Of a stretch of 64,000 bases of DNA, positions 23,522 through 33,157 are shown in pieces. Source of the stretch: Marivibrio halodurans (GTDB lineage Bacteria > Pseudomonadota > Alphaproteobacteria > UBA8366 > Aestuariispiraceae); the NCBI RefSeq assembly GCF_017963645.1, contig NZ_JAGMWN010000001.1, forward strand, positions 496,001 through 560,000, read 5' to 3'. Under the pieces are notes generated by a model that saw nothing but the letters and a program-made list of their open reading frames with translations, searched no databases and was not told where the DNA came from. Numbering within the stretch: the stretch's first letter is position 1; each line of letters begins with the position of its first letter. The position numbers and the translations under genes were made by a program.

Positions 23522-24215
23522 GGCTCGCCTCCGCGAAACGCTCGATCCATTGGCCCATCTGCTCCGGCCGCGTCTTGAGGGCCGTGCGATTGACGATCAG
23601 GCGGGAGGTCACCTCCGCCAGCGTCTCGATCTCCACCAGACCGTTGGCCTTCAAGGTACCGCCGGTCGAGACCAGATCGACGATGCGCCGGCACAGCCCC
23701 ATATTGGGCGCCAGTTCCATGGCACCGTTGAGCTTGATGCATTCCGCCTGCACGCCGCGCCGGGCGAAATGACGCCGGGTGATGTTCGGATATTTGGTCG
23801 CGATGCGAATATGGCTCCAGCGGCTGGGATCGTCGCCCGCGCTCAGGCTCTCCGGCTCCGCGACGGCGAGGCGGCAATAGCCGATGCCGAGATCCACCGG
23901 CGCGTAGATTTCGGGATAATCGAACTCCATCAGCACATCATTGCCGGCCACTCCCAGATGCGCCGCGCCGAAGGCGACGAAGGTGGCGACATCGAAGCTG
24001 CGCACGCGCACGATCTCGACCTCCGGCCGGTTGGTGGCGAAGCGCAGCGCGCGGCTGTTCGGGTCGTCGAAGGCGGCCTCCGGCTCGATCCCCACGGAAT
24101 CGAGCACCGGGCGCAGTTCCTTCAGAATCCGCCCCTTGGGCACGGCGAGGACCAACGGCTCGTTGGCGCGGCTCTCGTCCGCTTCGTCCATGATATCGTT
24201 CGCGGCTTGGCTCAT
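23511..24215 (-). CDS. hisG: ATP phosphoribosyltransferase, short form
   Basis: First step of histidine synthesis: ATP plus PRPP gives phosphoribosyl-ATP. From the start at 24215 ([15 protein letters not shown]) it is 234 residues. [14 protein letters not shown] is at the N-terminus and the PRPP loop is [16 protein letters not shown]. It lacks the C-terminal regulatory domain of long HisG, so it is a HisG-S type enzyme that normally needs HisZ, which is not in the window. Coupled to hisD. Confidence 0.95.
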   Translation of the reverse strand: MSQAANDIMDEADESRANEPLVLAVPKGRILKELRPVLDSVGIEPEAAFDDPNSRALRFATNRPEVEIVRVRSFDVATFVAFGAAHLGVAGNDVLMEFDYPEIYAPVDLGIGYCRLAVAEPESLSAGDDPSRWSHIRIATKYPNITRRHFARRGVQAECIKLNGAMELAPNMGLCRRIVDLVSTGGTLKANGLVEIETLAEVTSRLIVNRTALKTRPEQMGQWIERFAEASRAA

Positions 24216-24333
24216 CGGGTCCGTCTCGGGCGTTGCTCGCGCCGCCTTCCGTCTCGTCCCAGCGGCGACGCGGCCACTATGTGGCACAGCAGCCCGGCGG
24301 ATTCCAGCCAATCGATCGCGATGGCGCCGCGAT

Positions 24334-25575
24334 CTACAGCAACAGGCCACCCAACACGCCCGCCGTGACCACCACCGCCCAGGGCGGCAGTTTCCAGATC
24401 ACCAGCGCGACGAACGCCACCCCGGCCAGCGCCACGGCATGGGGCCGGTCGAACACCCCCGCCAGCACCGGATCGTAGAACGCGGCCGCCAGCAGCCCGA
24501 CGACGGCCGCGTTGACGCCCGCCAGCGCGCGCCGCATCGCGGGCGCGCGGCGCAACCGTGCCCAGAAAGGCAAGGCGCCGAGCGTCAGCAGCATGGAGGG
24601 CAGGAAGATCGCCGCCGTCCCGATCGCCGCGCCGCCCCATCCGCCTGCCGCCGCGCCGAGATAGCTGGCGAAGGTAAAGAGCGGCCCCGGCACCGCCTGC
24701 GCCGCGCCATAGCCCGCGAGGAAGCTGTCACGGCCGACGATCCCGCCATCGACCATGCCCGCCTGCAGCAGCGGCAGCACCACATGCCCGCCCCCGAAGA
24801 CCAGCGCGCCCGCGCGATAGAACCGGTCGGCGAGCCCGAGTCCGCCGTCCAGCCCCACCAGGAACGGAACGATCAGAAGAAGCGCGAACAGGAACAACGC
24901 GCCGAGAGCCACGCCGCGCCCGATATCGATGTCGAGGCCGTCGCCTCCTTGCCCCGCCCCTTCTAGCCCCGGCTCCTCTTGCCCCGACCCGGCTTCGCTT
25001 CCGCCCCCGGCGCCTTTCAGGAACACGAGCCCCAGCACCCCGCCGGCCAGGATCGCCGCGATCTGCGCCCAGACCGGCGCGCCGAGAAGGCCGGTGACAC
25101 CGATCACGACGACGAAACCGCCAACGGCCAGACCCGCGCGCGGCGCATCCGGGGCCAGCGTCCGCGCCATGCCGATCAGGGCCTGCGCCACCACGGCCGC
25201 CGCCGCCGCCTTCAACCCCAGCAGCCAGCCGCCGCCGAGCACGCCCCCGAACCGCACCACGCCGAAGGCGAAGAGCGTCAACGCCAAGGCGGAGGGTAGC
25301 GTGAAGCCGGCCCAGGCGGCCAGCATGCCACCGATGCCGCCGCGCGCCAGCCCGATCATCATGCCCACCTGACTGGACGCCGGGCCGGGCAGGAACTGGG
25401 CCAGCGCTACCATATCGGCATAGGCCCCTTCCGTGAACCAGCCGCGCCGCGCGACGAAGGCCTCCCGGAAATATCCCAGATGGGCGATCGGCCCGCCGAA
25501 GGACGTACAGCCCAGCATCAGGAAGATGCGGAAGAGCGAGAGGGCGGGTGTCCGCCCGGACGGTGCGTCGGTCAT
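24334..25575 (-). CDS. chrA: Chromate transporter
   Basis: A 413-residue inner-membrane protein of the CHR family, the long two-domain form, predicted to export chromate. Each half carries the family motif pair: [20 protein letters not shown] and [11 protein letters not shown] in the first, [12 protein letters not shown] and [14 protein letters not shown] in the second. About ten hydrophobic segments are visible, with an acidic Gly-rich linker between the halves. Substrate is inferred from family; some members have other roles. Confidence 0.93.
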   Translation of the reverse strand: MTDAPSGRTPALSLFRIFLMLGCTSFGGPIAHLGYFREAFVARRGWFTEGAYADMVALAQFLPGPASSQVGMMIGLARGGIGGMLAAWAGFTLPSALALTLFAFGVVRFGGVLGGGWLLGLKAAAAAVVAQALIGMARTLAPDAPRAGLAVGGFVVVIGVTGLLGAPVWAQIAAILAGGVLGLVFLKGAGGGSEAGSGQEEPGLEGAGQGGDGLDIDIGRGVALGALFLFALLLIVPFLVGLDGGLGLADRFYRAGALVFGGGHVVLPLLQAGMVDGGIVGRDSFLAGYGAAQAVPGPLFTFASYLGAAAGGWGGAAIGTAAIFLPSMLLTLGALPFWARLRRAPAMRRALAGVNAAVVGLLAAAFYDPVLAGVFDRPHAVALAGVAFVALVIWKLPPWAVVVTAGVLGGLLL

Positions 25576-25676
25576 GGGCCATTCTCTAACGCGCGCGATG
25601 TGACGGTTTCGTGAAGCAAGGCCCGGGTATCACCAGTGATTGCCCCGATCCCCCACCTTCTTATATATCGGGCGCC

Positions 25677-26852
25677 ATGATGGACCAGGCCACGACCGCG
25701 AACCGGCTCGACATCGACCTCGGCTTCGACAAGCCGCGGGCGGAAACGCGCGTCGTCGTCGCGATGTCGGGCGGCGTCGATTCCTCCGTCACCGCGGCGC
25801 TGCTGCACGAAGCGGGGTACGAGGTCGTCGGCATGACCCTGCAACTCTATGACCAGGGCGAGGCGATGGCGCGCAAGGGCGCCTGCTGCGCGGGCCAGGA
25901 TATCTACGATGCCCGGCGCGTCGCCGATGGCATGGGCTTTCCCCATTACGTGCTGGATTACGAAAGCCGCTTCCGCGATGCGGTGATCGAGGATTTCGCC
26001 GATGCCTATGCGCGTGGTGAAACACCGATCCCCTGCGTGCGCTGCAATCAGACGGTGAAGTTCACCGACCTGCTGACCACGGCGCGCGAACTGGACGCGG
26101 ACGCGCTGGCCACCGGCCATTATGTCCGCCGCACGGTCGAGGCGGACGGCGCGCCGACCCTGCGCCGCGCCGTCGACGACGGCAAGGATCAGAGCTATTT
26201 CCTGTTCGCCACGACGCACGCGCAGTTGGATTTCCTGCGCTTCCCCCTCGGCGACCTGGATAAAAGCGAGACCCGCCGGCAGGCCCAGCGCCTCGGCCTC
26301 GCCATCGCCGACAAGCCGGACAGCCAGGATATCTGTTTCGTGCCCGACGGCGACTATGCCCGCATCGTCCGGCGCCTGCGGCCGGAGGCGGCGGAGCCGG
26401 GAGAGATCGTCGATCGCGACGGCACCGTGCTGGGCCGGCATGACGGGATCATCCATTATACGATCGGCCAGCGCCGGGGTCTCGGTATCGGCGGGCGGGA
26501 CACCTCCTCCGAGCCGCTCTATGTCGTGCGGCTGGAGCCGGAGAGCCGACGCGTCGTCGTCGGCCCGCGCGCGGCACTGGCGACGCCCGATATCCTGCTC
26601 GACCAGGTAAACTGGCTGGGCGGCACGCGACTGTCGGACGGGCCGGCCAAGGTGCTCGTCAAGATCCGCAACACCATGACGCCCGTCCCGGCGGCGGTGG
26701 AGGCAACGCCGCTGGGCGATGTCGAGGTTCGCTTCGAGCAGCCGCAGCACGGCGTCTCCCCCGGGCAGGCCTGCGTCTTCTACGACCCCGCCGACGCGAG
26801 CCGCGTGCTCGGCGGGGGCTGGATCGCCCCGCGCCGCCCCCAAGCCGCCTAG
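25677..26852 (+). CDS. mnmA: tRNA 2-thiouridine(34) synthase
   Basis: Thiolates U34 of tRNA-Lys/Glu/Gln. 391 residues from ATG 25677 (the next ATG, 25680, is also possible; a frame to 25611 has no support). The PP-loop is AMSGGVDSS, the first catalytic cysteine is in [12 protein letters not shown] and the second in [19 protein letters not shown] lies about 12 nt upstream. Convergent with the DUF1348 gene; a palindrome carries both stops. Confidence 0.96.
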   Translation: MMDQATTANRLDIDLGFDKPRAETRVVVAMSGGVDSSVTAALLHEAGYEVVGMTLQLYDQGEAMARKGACCAGQDIYDARRVADGMGFPHYVLDYESRFRDAVIEDFADAYARGETPIPCVRCNQTVKFTDLLTTARELDADALATGHYVRRTVEADGAPTLRRAVDDGKDQSYFLFATTHAQLDFLRFPLGDLDKSETRRQAQRLGLAIADKPDSQDICFVPDGDYARIVRRLRPEAAEPGEIVDRDGTVLGRHDGIIHYTIGQRRGLGIGGRDTSSEPLYVVRLEPESRRVVVGPRAALATPDILLDQVNWLGGTRLSDGPAKVLVKIRNTMTPVPAAVEATPLGDVEVRFEQPQHGVSPGQACVFYDPADASRVLGGGWIAPRRPQAA

Positions 26853-26864
26853 AGCATGCTCTAG
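26849..26864. repeat. 16-bp perfect palindrome containing the stop codons of two convergent genes
   Basis: CTAGAGCATGCTCTAG. The TAG of mnmA (26850-26852) is in the left arm and the TAG of the opposing gene (26861-26863) is in the right. No T-run follows, so it is not a standard terminator. Confidence 0.85.
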
Positions 26865-27337
26865 AAACCCAGATCGCTCAGGCCGGGGTGATCGTCCGGT
26901 CGACGCCCCAGCGACCAGTGAAAGCGCCGCTCTGCCGCCTGAATCGGACAATCGTTGATCGAGGCGATGCGTCGGCGCATCAGGCCGTTCGCCGCGAATT
27001 CCCAATTCTCGTTACCGAAGGACCGATACCATTGCCCCGCGTCGTCGCGCCATTCATAGGCGAAGCGCACGGCGATACGCTCACCGTCATGCGCCCATAA
27101 TTCCTTGATCAGGCGATAGTCCAGTTCCCGCACCCATTTGCGCGTCAGGAAGGCGACGATCGCCGCGCGGCCTTCAAGGAACTCGGCACGGTTCCGCCAC
27201 TGGCTGTCGGGGGTGTAGGCACGGGCCACCACCTCCGGGTCGCGGCCGTTCCAGGCATCCTCCGCGCGCCGCACCTTCTCCCGCGCCGTCCCGGCGGTGA
27301 AGGGCGGCAGAGGCGGACGGGTTTCCTGCATGGTCAT
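26861..27337 (-). CDS. DUF1348 / SnoaL-like NTF2-fold protein
   Basis: A 158-residue protein of the NTF2 superfamily recognised by the segments [28 protein letters not shown] and [11 protein letters not shown]. The ATG at 27337 has AAGGAG 7 nt upstream; a GTG at 27343 overlapping the previous stop (GTGA) is the alternative. Function unknown in the family; many are small ligand-binding or detoxification proteins. It is the last of a short operon with the PNPO-like gene. Confidence 0.85.
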   Translation of the reverse strand: MTMQETRPPLPPFTAGTAREKVRRAEDAWNGRDPEVVARAYTPDSQWRNRAEFLEGRAAIVAFLTRKWVRELDYRLIKELWAHDGERIAVRFAYEWRDDAGQWYRSFGNENWEFAANGLMRRRIASINDCPIQAAERRFHWSLGRRPDDHPGLSDLGF

Positions 27338-27339
27338 AC

Positions 27340-28002
27340 TCACTCTCCTTCCTTAATGAGCCGGGCCTTAATGAGCCGGACCTTAATGAGCCGGGCGCGC
27401 AGATCCGCGTTCTCGGCTTCCAATTGGGCGATGCGTTCACTCAGGGGCCGGGCGGCTGCCTCGACCTCGCGGCGGGTGAAGCGCTGGGGAATATGTTGCG
27501 GGCAGTTCCAATCGAAGGCCTGGAGGCGTAGACGGAATATCCGCTCCACCCGGGCCCTGTAGGCAGGGTCGATCACGCGGGCCGTAAGCGACGGGTCGGC
27601 ATCCGGCGCGATACTCTCCGCCCTTGCATAGATCTTCAGGCGCGCGCGCCGTACATGATCCATCAGGAACAGACAGGTCCGGTCGTTGGCCGTCAGATTG
27701 CCGAGGCTGATATACTGGCGATTGCCGCGATAGTCGGCGAAGGCCAGCGTGCGGTCGTCCAGAACCTTCAGGAACCCCACCGGCCCGCCGCGATGCTGGA
27801 CATAGGGCCAGCCGGTCTCCGAGACACTGGCGATATGGAAGCTGTCGCGCGCGGCGATGAAAGCGGTTTCGTTATCGGTGAACCGATCGAAGGCGCGGTC
27901 GCCCGAGACAGCGCGCCAGTCCCGGTCGACGCCCATGGAACGTTGCGCGGCGAGGACGCCGGGCGTCGCGGCGATATCGAGGAATCCATAGGCCATGCTC
28001 AA
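27340..28002 (-). CDS. Pyridoxamine 5'-phosphate oxidase-related flavin protein
   Basis: A 220-residue protein with the split-barrel FMN-binding fold: [30 protein letters not shown] and RTCLFLMDH. It is the longer type that includes a C-terminal extension ending in a coiled-coil ([19 protein letters not shown]). The last residues are a five-residue repeat ([15 protein letters not shown]) encoded by a 15-bp tandem DNA repeat. The start could also be the methionine two codons in (27996). Co-oriented and overlapping with DUF1348. Exact substrate unknown. Confidence 0.85.
   Translation of the reverse strand: MSMAYGFLDIAATPGVLAAQRSMGVDRDWRAVSGDRAFDRFTDNETAFIAARDSFHIASVSETGWPYVQHRGGPVGFLKVLDDRTLAFADYRGNRQYISLGNLTANDRTCLFLMDHVRRARLKIYARAESIAPDADPSLTARVIDPAYRARVERIFRLRLQAFDWNCPQHIPQRFTRREVEAAARPLSERIAQLEAENADLRARLIKVRLIKARLIKEGE
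27351..27395 (-). repeat. Three tandem 15-bp repeats at the 3' end of the PNPO-like gene
   Basis: CCTTAATGAGCCGGG, the same with a final A, and again with G. In frame they add a five-residue unit per copy and end just before the Shine-Dalgarno sequence of the next gene. Confidence 0.95.
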
Positions 28003-28066
28003 CCTCCAACCATCCGAATGAAGAAAGGCGGGACCGGGACGGACGGCGCCCCGGCCCCATGCGGCA

Positions 28067-28630
28067 TCACGCCGCCACCTCCTGCGCGGGCTCCAGTTCG
28101 GGCTCCACTAGGGGGAAGTCGATTTCCGTTCCCGCGACCTCGTTGAGGAAATTGGTGAAGCTGTTCTCCGCGACGAGCGCCACGATCTCGACGATCTGCC
28201 CGTCGGTGAAACCGGCGGCGCGCACCGCGGCGACATCCGCCGCGTCGACATGGCCGCGCTCGCGGGCGACCTTCGCCGCGAAGGCGACCGCCGCATCGGC
28301 CTTCGCGTCACCGGACGCTCCCCGGCGGTTCAGCGCCACTTCCTCCGCCGTCAACTTGGCCAGATTGCGGGCGAGATAGCTGTGCGCCGACAGGCAATAG
28401 GCGCAGCCATTGCCCTGGGCCACGGCGAGCGCGATCCGCTCCCGCGTCTTGAGGTCGAGCGCCTTGCCGAGCGCCCCCTGGAAACCGGCATAGGCGCCAA
28501 GGGCAACGGGGCTGTTGGCGATAACACGGAACAGGTTCGGCACCGTGCCGAGTTGCTGCTTCACGGCGTCGAGGATCGGCTTGGACGCCTCCGGCGCCGC
28601 GTCATGGGTTGGGATGCTCAAACGGGACAT
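28067..28630 (-). CDS. AhpD-like carboxymuconolactone decarboxylase family protein
   Basis: A 187-residue alkylhydroperoxidase-like protein with the redox pair and histidine of AhpD enzymes in GCAYCLSAHSYLA and helical flanks (TVPNLFRVIANSPVAL). Such proteins reduce peroxides with a thiol partner. The C-terminus is Glu/Pro-rich (about 15 residues). It is divergent from the LysR gene, whose product probably controls it and the two genes downstream. Confidence 0.88.
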   Translation of the reverse strand: MSRLSIPTHDAAPEASKPILDAVKQQLGTVPNLFRVIANSPVALGAYAGFQGALGKALDLKTRERIALAVAQGNGCAYCLSAHSYLARNLAKLTAEEVALNRRGASGDAKADAAVAFAAKVARERGHVDAADVAAVRAAGFTDGQIVEIVALVAENSFTNFLNEVAGTEIDFPLVEPELEPAQEVAA

Positions 28631-28742
28631 CGGGAAATCTCCTTCTCGCTACTCGAACCGGGGGTCGGTTCGACGAGGCAAAGAATGGAGATTTCCAGAT
28701 AGAATAATAATATGGTAAATTTCTAAACTAGATTTTCACTTT
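28631..28742. promoter_or_regulatory. AT-rich divergent promoter region between the ahpD-like and lysR genes
   Basis: Bases 28700-28742 are strikingly AT-rich compared with the surroundings, the usual place for a LysR operator and the two divergent promoters. No exact T-N11-A box was assigned. Confidence 0.5.
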
Positions 28743-29720
28743 ATGGAAAAATGGATGGATCGCTTCGACGCCATGTCGATGCTGCTGGCCACGGTGGATC
28801 ATGGCAGCCTCTCCGCCGCCGGGCGGGCCCTTCACGTGCCGGTGCCAACATTGAGCCGCCGGATTTCCGATCTGGAGGAGCGCCTCGGCACCAAGTTGCT
28901 CATCCGAACCACGCGGAGCCTCGCGCTCACCGATGCCGGCACCGCCTATGTCGAAGCGGCGCGCCGTATCCTGGAACAGGTGGAAGCCGCGGAACGAGAA
29001 GCCACCGGCGAGTTCGTGGAACCGAAGGGGGAACTCGTCGTGACCGCGCCGCTCCTCTTCGGCCGGCGGCATGTGCTGCCGATCGTGACGGATTTCCTGG
29101 CCCGGTTCCCGGCGATCGATATCCGTCTGGTGCTGTCCGACCGGAATGTCCGCCTGGTCGAGGATCACGTCGACATGGCGGTTCGCCTCGGCGATTTGCC
29201 GGACAGCGCGATGGTCGCCACCCGGGTCGGCACCATGCGCACCGTCCTGTGCGCGAGCCCCGGTCTGATCGCGGCCCATGACGCGCCGCGCGGACCGGAG
29301 GATCTGCGCCATATGCCGTGTGTCGCCTTCGACGCACCAATACCGCTCTCGTCTTGGAGTTTTCACGATCCCGCCACGAAGCGGCGGGTGGATATCGGCA
29401 TTCGTCCACGCCTTTCCGTCTCGACCGCCGACGCGGCCGCCCAGGCGGCGATAAACGGGGCCGGGGTGACGCGCCTGTTCCATTATCAGGTGGCCGACGC
29501 GCTGGCGGCCGGCACGCTCCAACTGGTGATGGAGGATCACGAGCCGCCGCCGACACCCGTCCATTTGATTCACGCGGCACGCGGGGCGATGCCGCTCAAA
29601 CTGCGACGCTTTCTCGATATCGCGGCCCCGAGACTGCGGCGCGATCTTGAAATGCTGCCGTCTTCCGACCCAACGATGTCGCGAAACGACCACCGATCCA
29701 CCGCCGACGATCCGTCGTAG
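28743..29720 (+). CDS. LysR-family transcriptional regulator
   Basis: A 325-residue regulator. The N-terminal winged helix (MLLATVDHGSLSAAGRALHV, then LSRRISDLEERLGTKLLIRT) is typical and is followed by a substrate-binding effector domain (about residues 90-295). Divergent from the ahpD-like/PNPO-like/DUF1348 genes, so it most likely regulates that oxidative-type operon and itself. The effector is unknown. Confidence 0.93.
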   Translation: MEKWMDRFDAMSMLLATVDHGSLSAAGRALHVPVPTLSRRISDLEERLGTKLLIRTTRSLALTDAGTAYVEAARRILEQVEAAEREATGEFVEPKGELVVTAPLLFGRRHVLPIVTDFLARFPAIDIRLVLSDRNVRLVEDHVDMAVRLGDLPDSAMVATRVGTMRTVLCASPGLIAAHDAPRGPEDLRHMPCVAFDAPIPLSSWSFHDPATKRRVDIGIRPRLSVSTADAAAQAAINGAGVTRLFHYQVADALAAGTLQLVMEDHEPPPTPVHLIHAARGAMPLKLRRFLDIAAPRLRRDLEMLPSSDPTMSRNDHRSTADDPS

Positions 29721-29758
29721 AAGGAGTGAGGGGTGTTGTTGCCGGCCGCAATCCCTAC

Positions 29759-31396
29759 ATGGAACCGATGCCCCGCTCCTCCCCCATCCTGACAGAAAAG
29801 CCGCCCGACGAGGCTGGCGGCGCGCACGCCGACGCCGCGGACGATGGCTTTGGGCGGGGGTATCGCGGTCTCGCGATCTCGCTGCTTCTGGCGAGTTTGG
29901 GGATCGCGCCGCTCGATGTCGGCTTCACCGGGGCCTATATCGCGATCTCCGGCCATTGGCAGTCGGTGCCGGATGCCCTGATCGCCAATCTTTTCGTTCT
30001 GGTCGCAGTCAATGGGATCGGGGCCTGGGCGATCCTGCGGCCGCTTCGCCATCTCGGCGCGTCGTCCCCTGTGCTGCGCCGGCGCGCGCGACGGCGCCTG
30101 GGCCGGCTCAGCCTGTGGCTGCCGCTCTGGGCCTTCGCCGTCGGGGCGCTCTATTGCGCGGCGGTCTTCCTTTCCGGCTCCTATACCGGAGGAATCGGGG
30201 AGGAAACGGCGGTCGAGACCGGCACCGCCATCGCGGCCTATTTCTGGTTCGCCTTCGTCTACGGCTTCTATTTTTCCTTCTACAGTTATTTCGCCGTCTC
30301 CGACGTGCTGGGCCGGGCGGCCGAGCGCGCGCCTTCCGTGCCGGTCGCGCGACTGCGCCAGCCTTTCGCCTTGAAACTCGGTCTCGTGGCCGTCGCGCTG
30401 GCGCTCATGCCGCCGGCGCTGGTTCTGCAGGACCTTACCTGGCTCGCCCCCGTCCGGGCGGCCCAGGGGCTTTACCGGACCGACGCGGTCCTGCTCGACC
30501 TGATGGCGACGATGCTGGCGGCGGGAATTTCGCTGTTCTTCGTCGGGCGCAGCCTGTTGCGGCCGATCAACGCGCTCGTCCAGGGGTTCGACGGACTTGC
30601 GGCGGGGCGGCTCGATCTGCGGCTGCCCGCAGCCTCGGACGACGAGCTGGGCGCGCTCTCGCGGCGCTTCAACCGGATGGTGCGGGGATTGGCCGAACGC
30701 CGGCGGGTGGAATCCATGTTCGGCAAATATGTCGCGCCCGCGGTCGCCCGCTCCATCCTGGCGGACAGCGCCGACGGCCATATCCGGGGCGAGGCGCGGG
30801 AGGCGACCAACCTCTTCGCCGATATCGAAGGCTTCACGGCCCTCTCCGAGACGCTGCCGGCGGATGCGGCCATCGACATGCTGAACGACTATTTCGCGGC
30901 CGTGAGCGCACCGATCACCGCGCGCGGCGGCGCCATCGTGAACCTGACCGGGGATGGGCTGCACGCCGTCTTCAACGTACCCTATCCGATAGAGAATCAT
31001 GCGGAGGCCGCCGTCCTCGCCGCGATCGACATCCAGCGCGCCCTGGCCCGCATGCGATTCGGCCCCGACTCCCTGGCCCTGCGCACCCGGATCGGCGTGC
31101 ATGGCGGCATCGTCGTCGCCGGGTCCGTCGGCTGCGACGACCGGCTGCATTACACCGTCTATGGCGACAGCGTGAACGTCGCCGCGCGCCTGGAGGCGCT
31201 CAACAAGGATCTGGGCACGGAAACGCTGGTGAGCGATGCGGTCATGACCGCGCTGTCGACGGCGGTGATTCCCTCCGACATCACGGTCTCGCGCCATGCC
31301 GGGATCGCGCTCCGCGGTCATGTCCGGCCGGTCACGGTGCACGCCCTCGCCCTGCCGGGGGCCGATCCGAACGAACGGGCGGGACCCGATGCTTGA
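29759..31396 (+). CDS. Membrane adenylate/guanylate cyclase with HAMP domain
   Basis: A 545-residue class III nucleotide cyclase. An N-terminal region of about six hydrophobic segments is followed by a HAMP segment (RPINALVQGFDGLAAGRLDL) and a C-terminal cyclase domain. The metal-binding aspartates are present in FADIEGFT and in the GDG of LTGDGLHAVF, and the transition-state region is YGDSVNVAARLEALN, so it looks active, probably making cAMP. The start is uncertain: GTG 29726 directly after AGAAGGA, ATG 29759 or ATG 29768. Confidence 0.9.
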   Translation: MEPMPRSSPILTEKPPDEAGGAHADAADDGFGRGYRGLAISLLLASLGIAPLDVGFTGAYIAISGHWQSVPDALIANLFVLVAVNGIGAWAILRPLRHLGASSPVLRRRARRRLGRLSLWLPLWAFAVGALYCAAVFLSGSYTGGIGEETAVETGTAIAAYFWFAFVYGFYFSFYSYFAVSDVLGRAAERAPSVPVARLRQPFALKLGLVAVALALMPPALVLQDLTWLAPVRAAQGLYRTDAVLLDLMATMLAAGISLFFVGRSLLRPINALVQGFDGLAAGRLDLRLPAASDDELGALSRRFNRMVRGLAERRRVESMFGKYVAPAVARSILADSADGHIRGEAREATNLFADIEGFTALSETLPADAAIDMLNDYFAAVSAPITARGGAIVNLTGDGLHAVFNVPYPIENHAEAAVLAAIDIQRALARMRFGPDSLALRTRIGVHGGIVVAGSVGCDDRLHYTVYGDSVNVAARLEALNKDLGTETLVSDAVMTALSTAVIPSDITVSRHAGIALRGHVRPVTVHALALPGADPNERAGPDA

Positions 31397-31473
31397 CAGC
31401 GCAGCGCGCCCGAAATATCTAACCGGCGCTCAAGGGGATGGCGGCCCGACGCGGTCCGCGCCTTCCCCATCGG

Positions 31474-31550
31474 GGCGGAGTAGCTCAGTTGGTTAGAGCA
31501 GTGGAATCATAATCCATGTGTCGGGGGTTCGAATCCCTCCTCCGCTACCA
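31474..31550 (+). tRNA. tRNA-Met (anticodon CAU)
   Basis: A 77-nt cloverleaf with encoded CCA. Acceptor GGCGGAG pairs with CTCCGCT, D arm TAGCTCAGTTGGTTAGAGC is normal, the anticodon CAT is at 31508-31510 in loop ATCATAA, and the T loop is TTCGAAT. CAU could also be lysidine-modified tRNA-Ile2, but the body resembles alphaproteobacterial elongator tRNA-Met. Confidence 0.93.
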
Positions 31551-31647
31551 CCGATCCAGGCACCTGGGCGATCCCCACCGGACACGAAAAACCGGCGGAT
31601 GCGAAGATCCGGCCCGGACGGTACGCGGATAGCCGGCCTCTTCGATT

Positions 31648-33093
31648 TCACCCCGCCACCGAATCGGACGGTGCGGAGCGCTTCCTGACCAAGGTGATCA
31701 TCGCGAGCAGCCCAAGCACGGCGAACGGCAGGCATCCCAGGAAAACCCATCGTGCCACCTCCGCCGCTTCCGACGGCGTCCGCATCGTCGCGAATCCCGA
31801 GGCATTCGCGACGATGCCGACATAGGCCGCCCCGAGGGCGTATCCTAGTCTTTGAACCGTCGGGATGGCGCCGGAAATACGCTGCACCTCCGCCGGCTCC
31901 CCAAGCGCGACGGTCCGCCTGAGGATGAAGGTCCACGCCATTCCAAAGCCCGCCCCTTCCATCGTGGAGCATATCGCGATCGACCAGATAGGCCCGCTCG
32001 GAACGGCGAAGAGGAATCCCACGACACTGGCCGCCACGAGCGCCATCCCGGTGGTGATCATCAGCCGGTCCAGCCGTTCCGGCGAACCGCTCACCAGAAC
32101 GGCGGTAACCGTCCACCCGATGGACGAGCAGGCGACGATGTAACCGGCCGTGAAGGCGGACGCATCGTGGATCAGCGTGACGAGAAGCGGCCCGAAGGCC
32201 GTGATCGCGATCGTCGCGATGGAAAGCGACAGGATCATCGTCAAGGCCGAGCCGACGGGCTTCGTCACATCGAACGGCAGGTTGGGCAGAAGACGGTCGC
32301 CGCCCGCCCTGTTATCCAGCCAGAGAAAGAGCACGAGGCACCCCAGCCCGGACCCGATGCATAATGTCGTGCGGATCGGCGCGATCTCGACGCCACCATA
32401 GGATATGAGCAGCACGGCCAGACACAATAGAGCCAGCCTCCTGAAGGGGAATGTGCCGCTTTCCGGGGGGTGCGCGACGGCCCGGTCCGGCTGCGCGACG
32501 ATCCAGGCGGCGAGACCGAACGCCTGCAAGGCGAAGAAACCGAACCCCCAGCGCCACGTCGCGTGATCGACGAAGAGCCCTCCGATCAAGGGGCCCAGGA
32601 ACGCGGACACGCCCCAGAAGGTGGAGACCGCCGCCAAGGCGCGCGCCGTATAGCGCCTGGGAAAGATCACCCCCACCGCGACGAAGGACATCGCGACGAG
32701 CCCCCCACCACCGAGGCCCTGGAGAACCCGGCCCGACAACATGACCGCCATCGTGGGGGCCGCGGCGCTGAGCAGGCAGCCGAGCGCGAACAGAACCGCC
32801 GCGAGACTCATGGGAAGCCGCAATCCGTGGCGCATGGTCAGATACGCGCTGGCGGCTCCCGCCACCACCGAGGCGATTTCATAGAGCGAGAAGGACCACC
32901 CCACCAACCCCCTGCCGCCGATATCCGCCACGATGGACGCAAGCATCGTCGCCATGATGAGTTCATCCGCCGCGTGCAGCCAGACCGCGAGACAGACCAA
33001 GCCCAGGGCCGGCGCATAGACGCTGCCCAGGAATTCCTTCCAAGGTACGGAGGCCTCGCGCGTGCTGTCGGGGGTATTTGGAAAATCCGTCAT
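31648..33093 (-). CDS. MFS efflux transporter, DHA2-like
   Basis: A 481-residue protein with about 12-14 transmembrane helices. The drug-exporter motifs are visible (LSGRVLQGLGGGGLVAMSF, and motif C-like FLGPLIGGLF). AGGAG lies 6 nt before the ATG. It is divergent from soxR, and its promoter spans a SoxR box with the long spacer typical of SoxR-activated promoters, so it probably exports redox-active compounds. The substrate is inferred only from this control. Confidence 0.9.
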   Translation of the reverse strand: MTDFPNTPDSTREASVPWKEFLGSVYAPALGLVCLAVWLHAADELIMATMLASIVADIGGRGLVGWSFSLYEIASVVAGAASAYLTMRHGLRLPMSLAAVLFALGCLLSAAAPTMAVMLSGRVLQGLGGGGLVAMSFVAVGVIFPRRYTARALAAVSTFWGVSAFLGPLIGGLFVDHATWRWGFGFFALQAFGLAAWIVAQPDRAVAHPPESGTFPFRRLALLCLAVLLISYGGVEIAPIRTTLCIGSGLGCLVLFLWLDNRAGGDRLLPNLPFDVTKPVGSALTMILSLSIATIAITAFGPLLVTLIHDASAFTAGYIVACSSIGWTVTAVLVSGSPERLDRLMITTGMALVAASVVGFLFAVPSGPIWSIAICSTMEGAGFGMAWTFILRRTVALGEPAEVQRISGAIPTVQRLGYALGAAYVGIVANASGFATMRTPSEAAEVARWVFLGCLPFAVLGLLAMITLVRKRSAPSDSVAG

Positions 33094-33115
33094 GCCGCTC
33101 TCCTTGACAGCGAAA

Positions 33116-33146
33116 GCCGTAGGACCTCAACAATGGTTGAGGTCAA
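33116..33146 (-). promoter_or_regulatory. SoxR-type promoter of the MFS gene
   Basis: On the minus strand TTGACC (33141-33146), a 19-bp spacer and TACGGC (33116-33121). The over-long 19-bp spacer holding the dyad is the hallmark of MerR-family activated promoters, and the layout matches E. coli soxS. Confidence 0.7.
33123..33144. promoter_or_regulatory. SoxR box, perfect inverted repeat
   Basis: GACCTCAAC, AATG, GTTGAGGTC: arms of nine bases match perfectly. The core CCTCAA-N6-TTGAGG equals the E. coli SoxR box half-sites. It lies between the divergent MFS gene and soxR and ends 14 nt before the soxR ATG. Confidence 0.9.
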
Positions 33147-33157
33147 GGAGGATTTTC

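Noticed and set aside
29570-31342. 590-codon minus-strand frame opposite the cyclase
   Set aside because: Shadow frame; the cyclase on the plus strand has complete motifs.
31474-31550. tRNA-Met as an integration site for the toxin-like array
   Set aside because: No repeat of the tRNA 3' end was found near 45.6 kb, and no integrase is present between.
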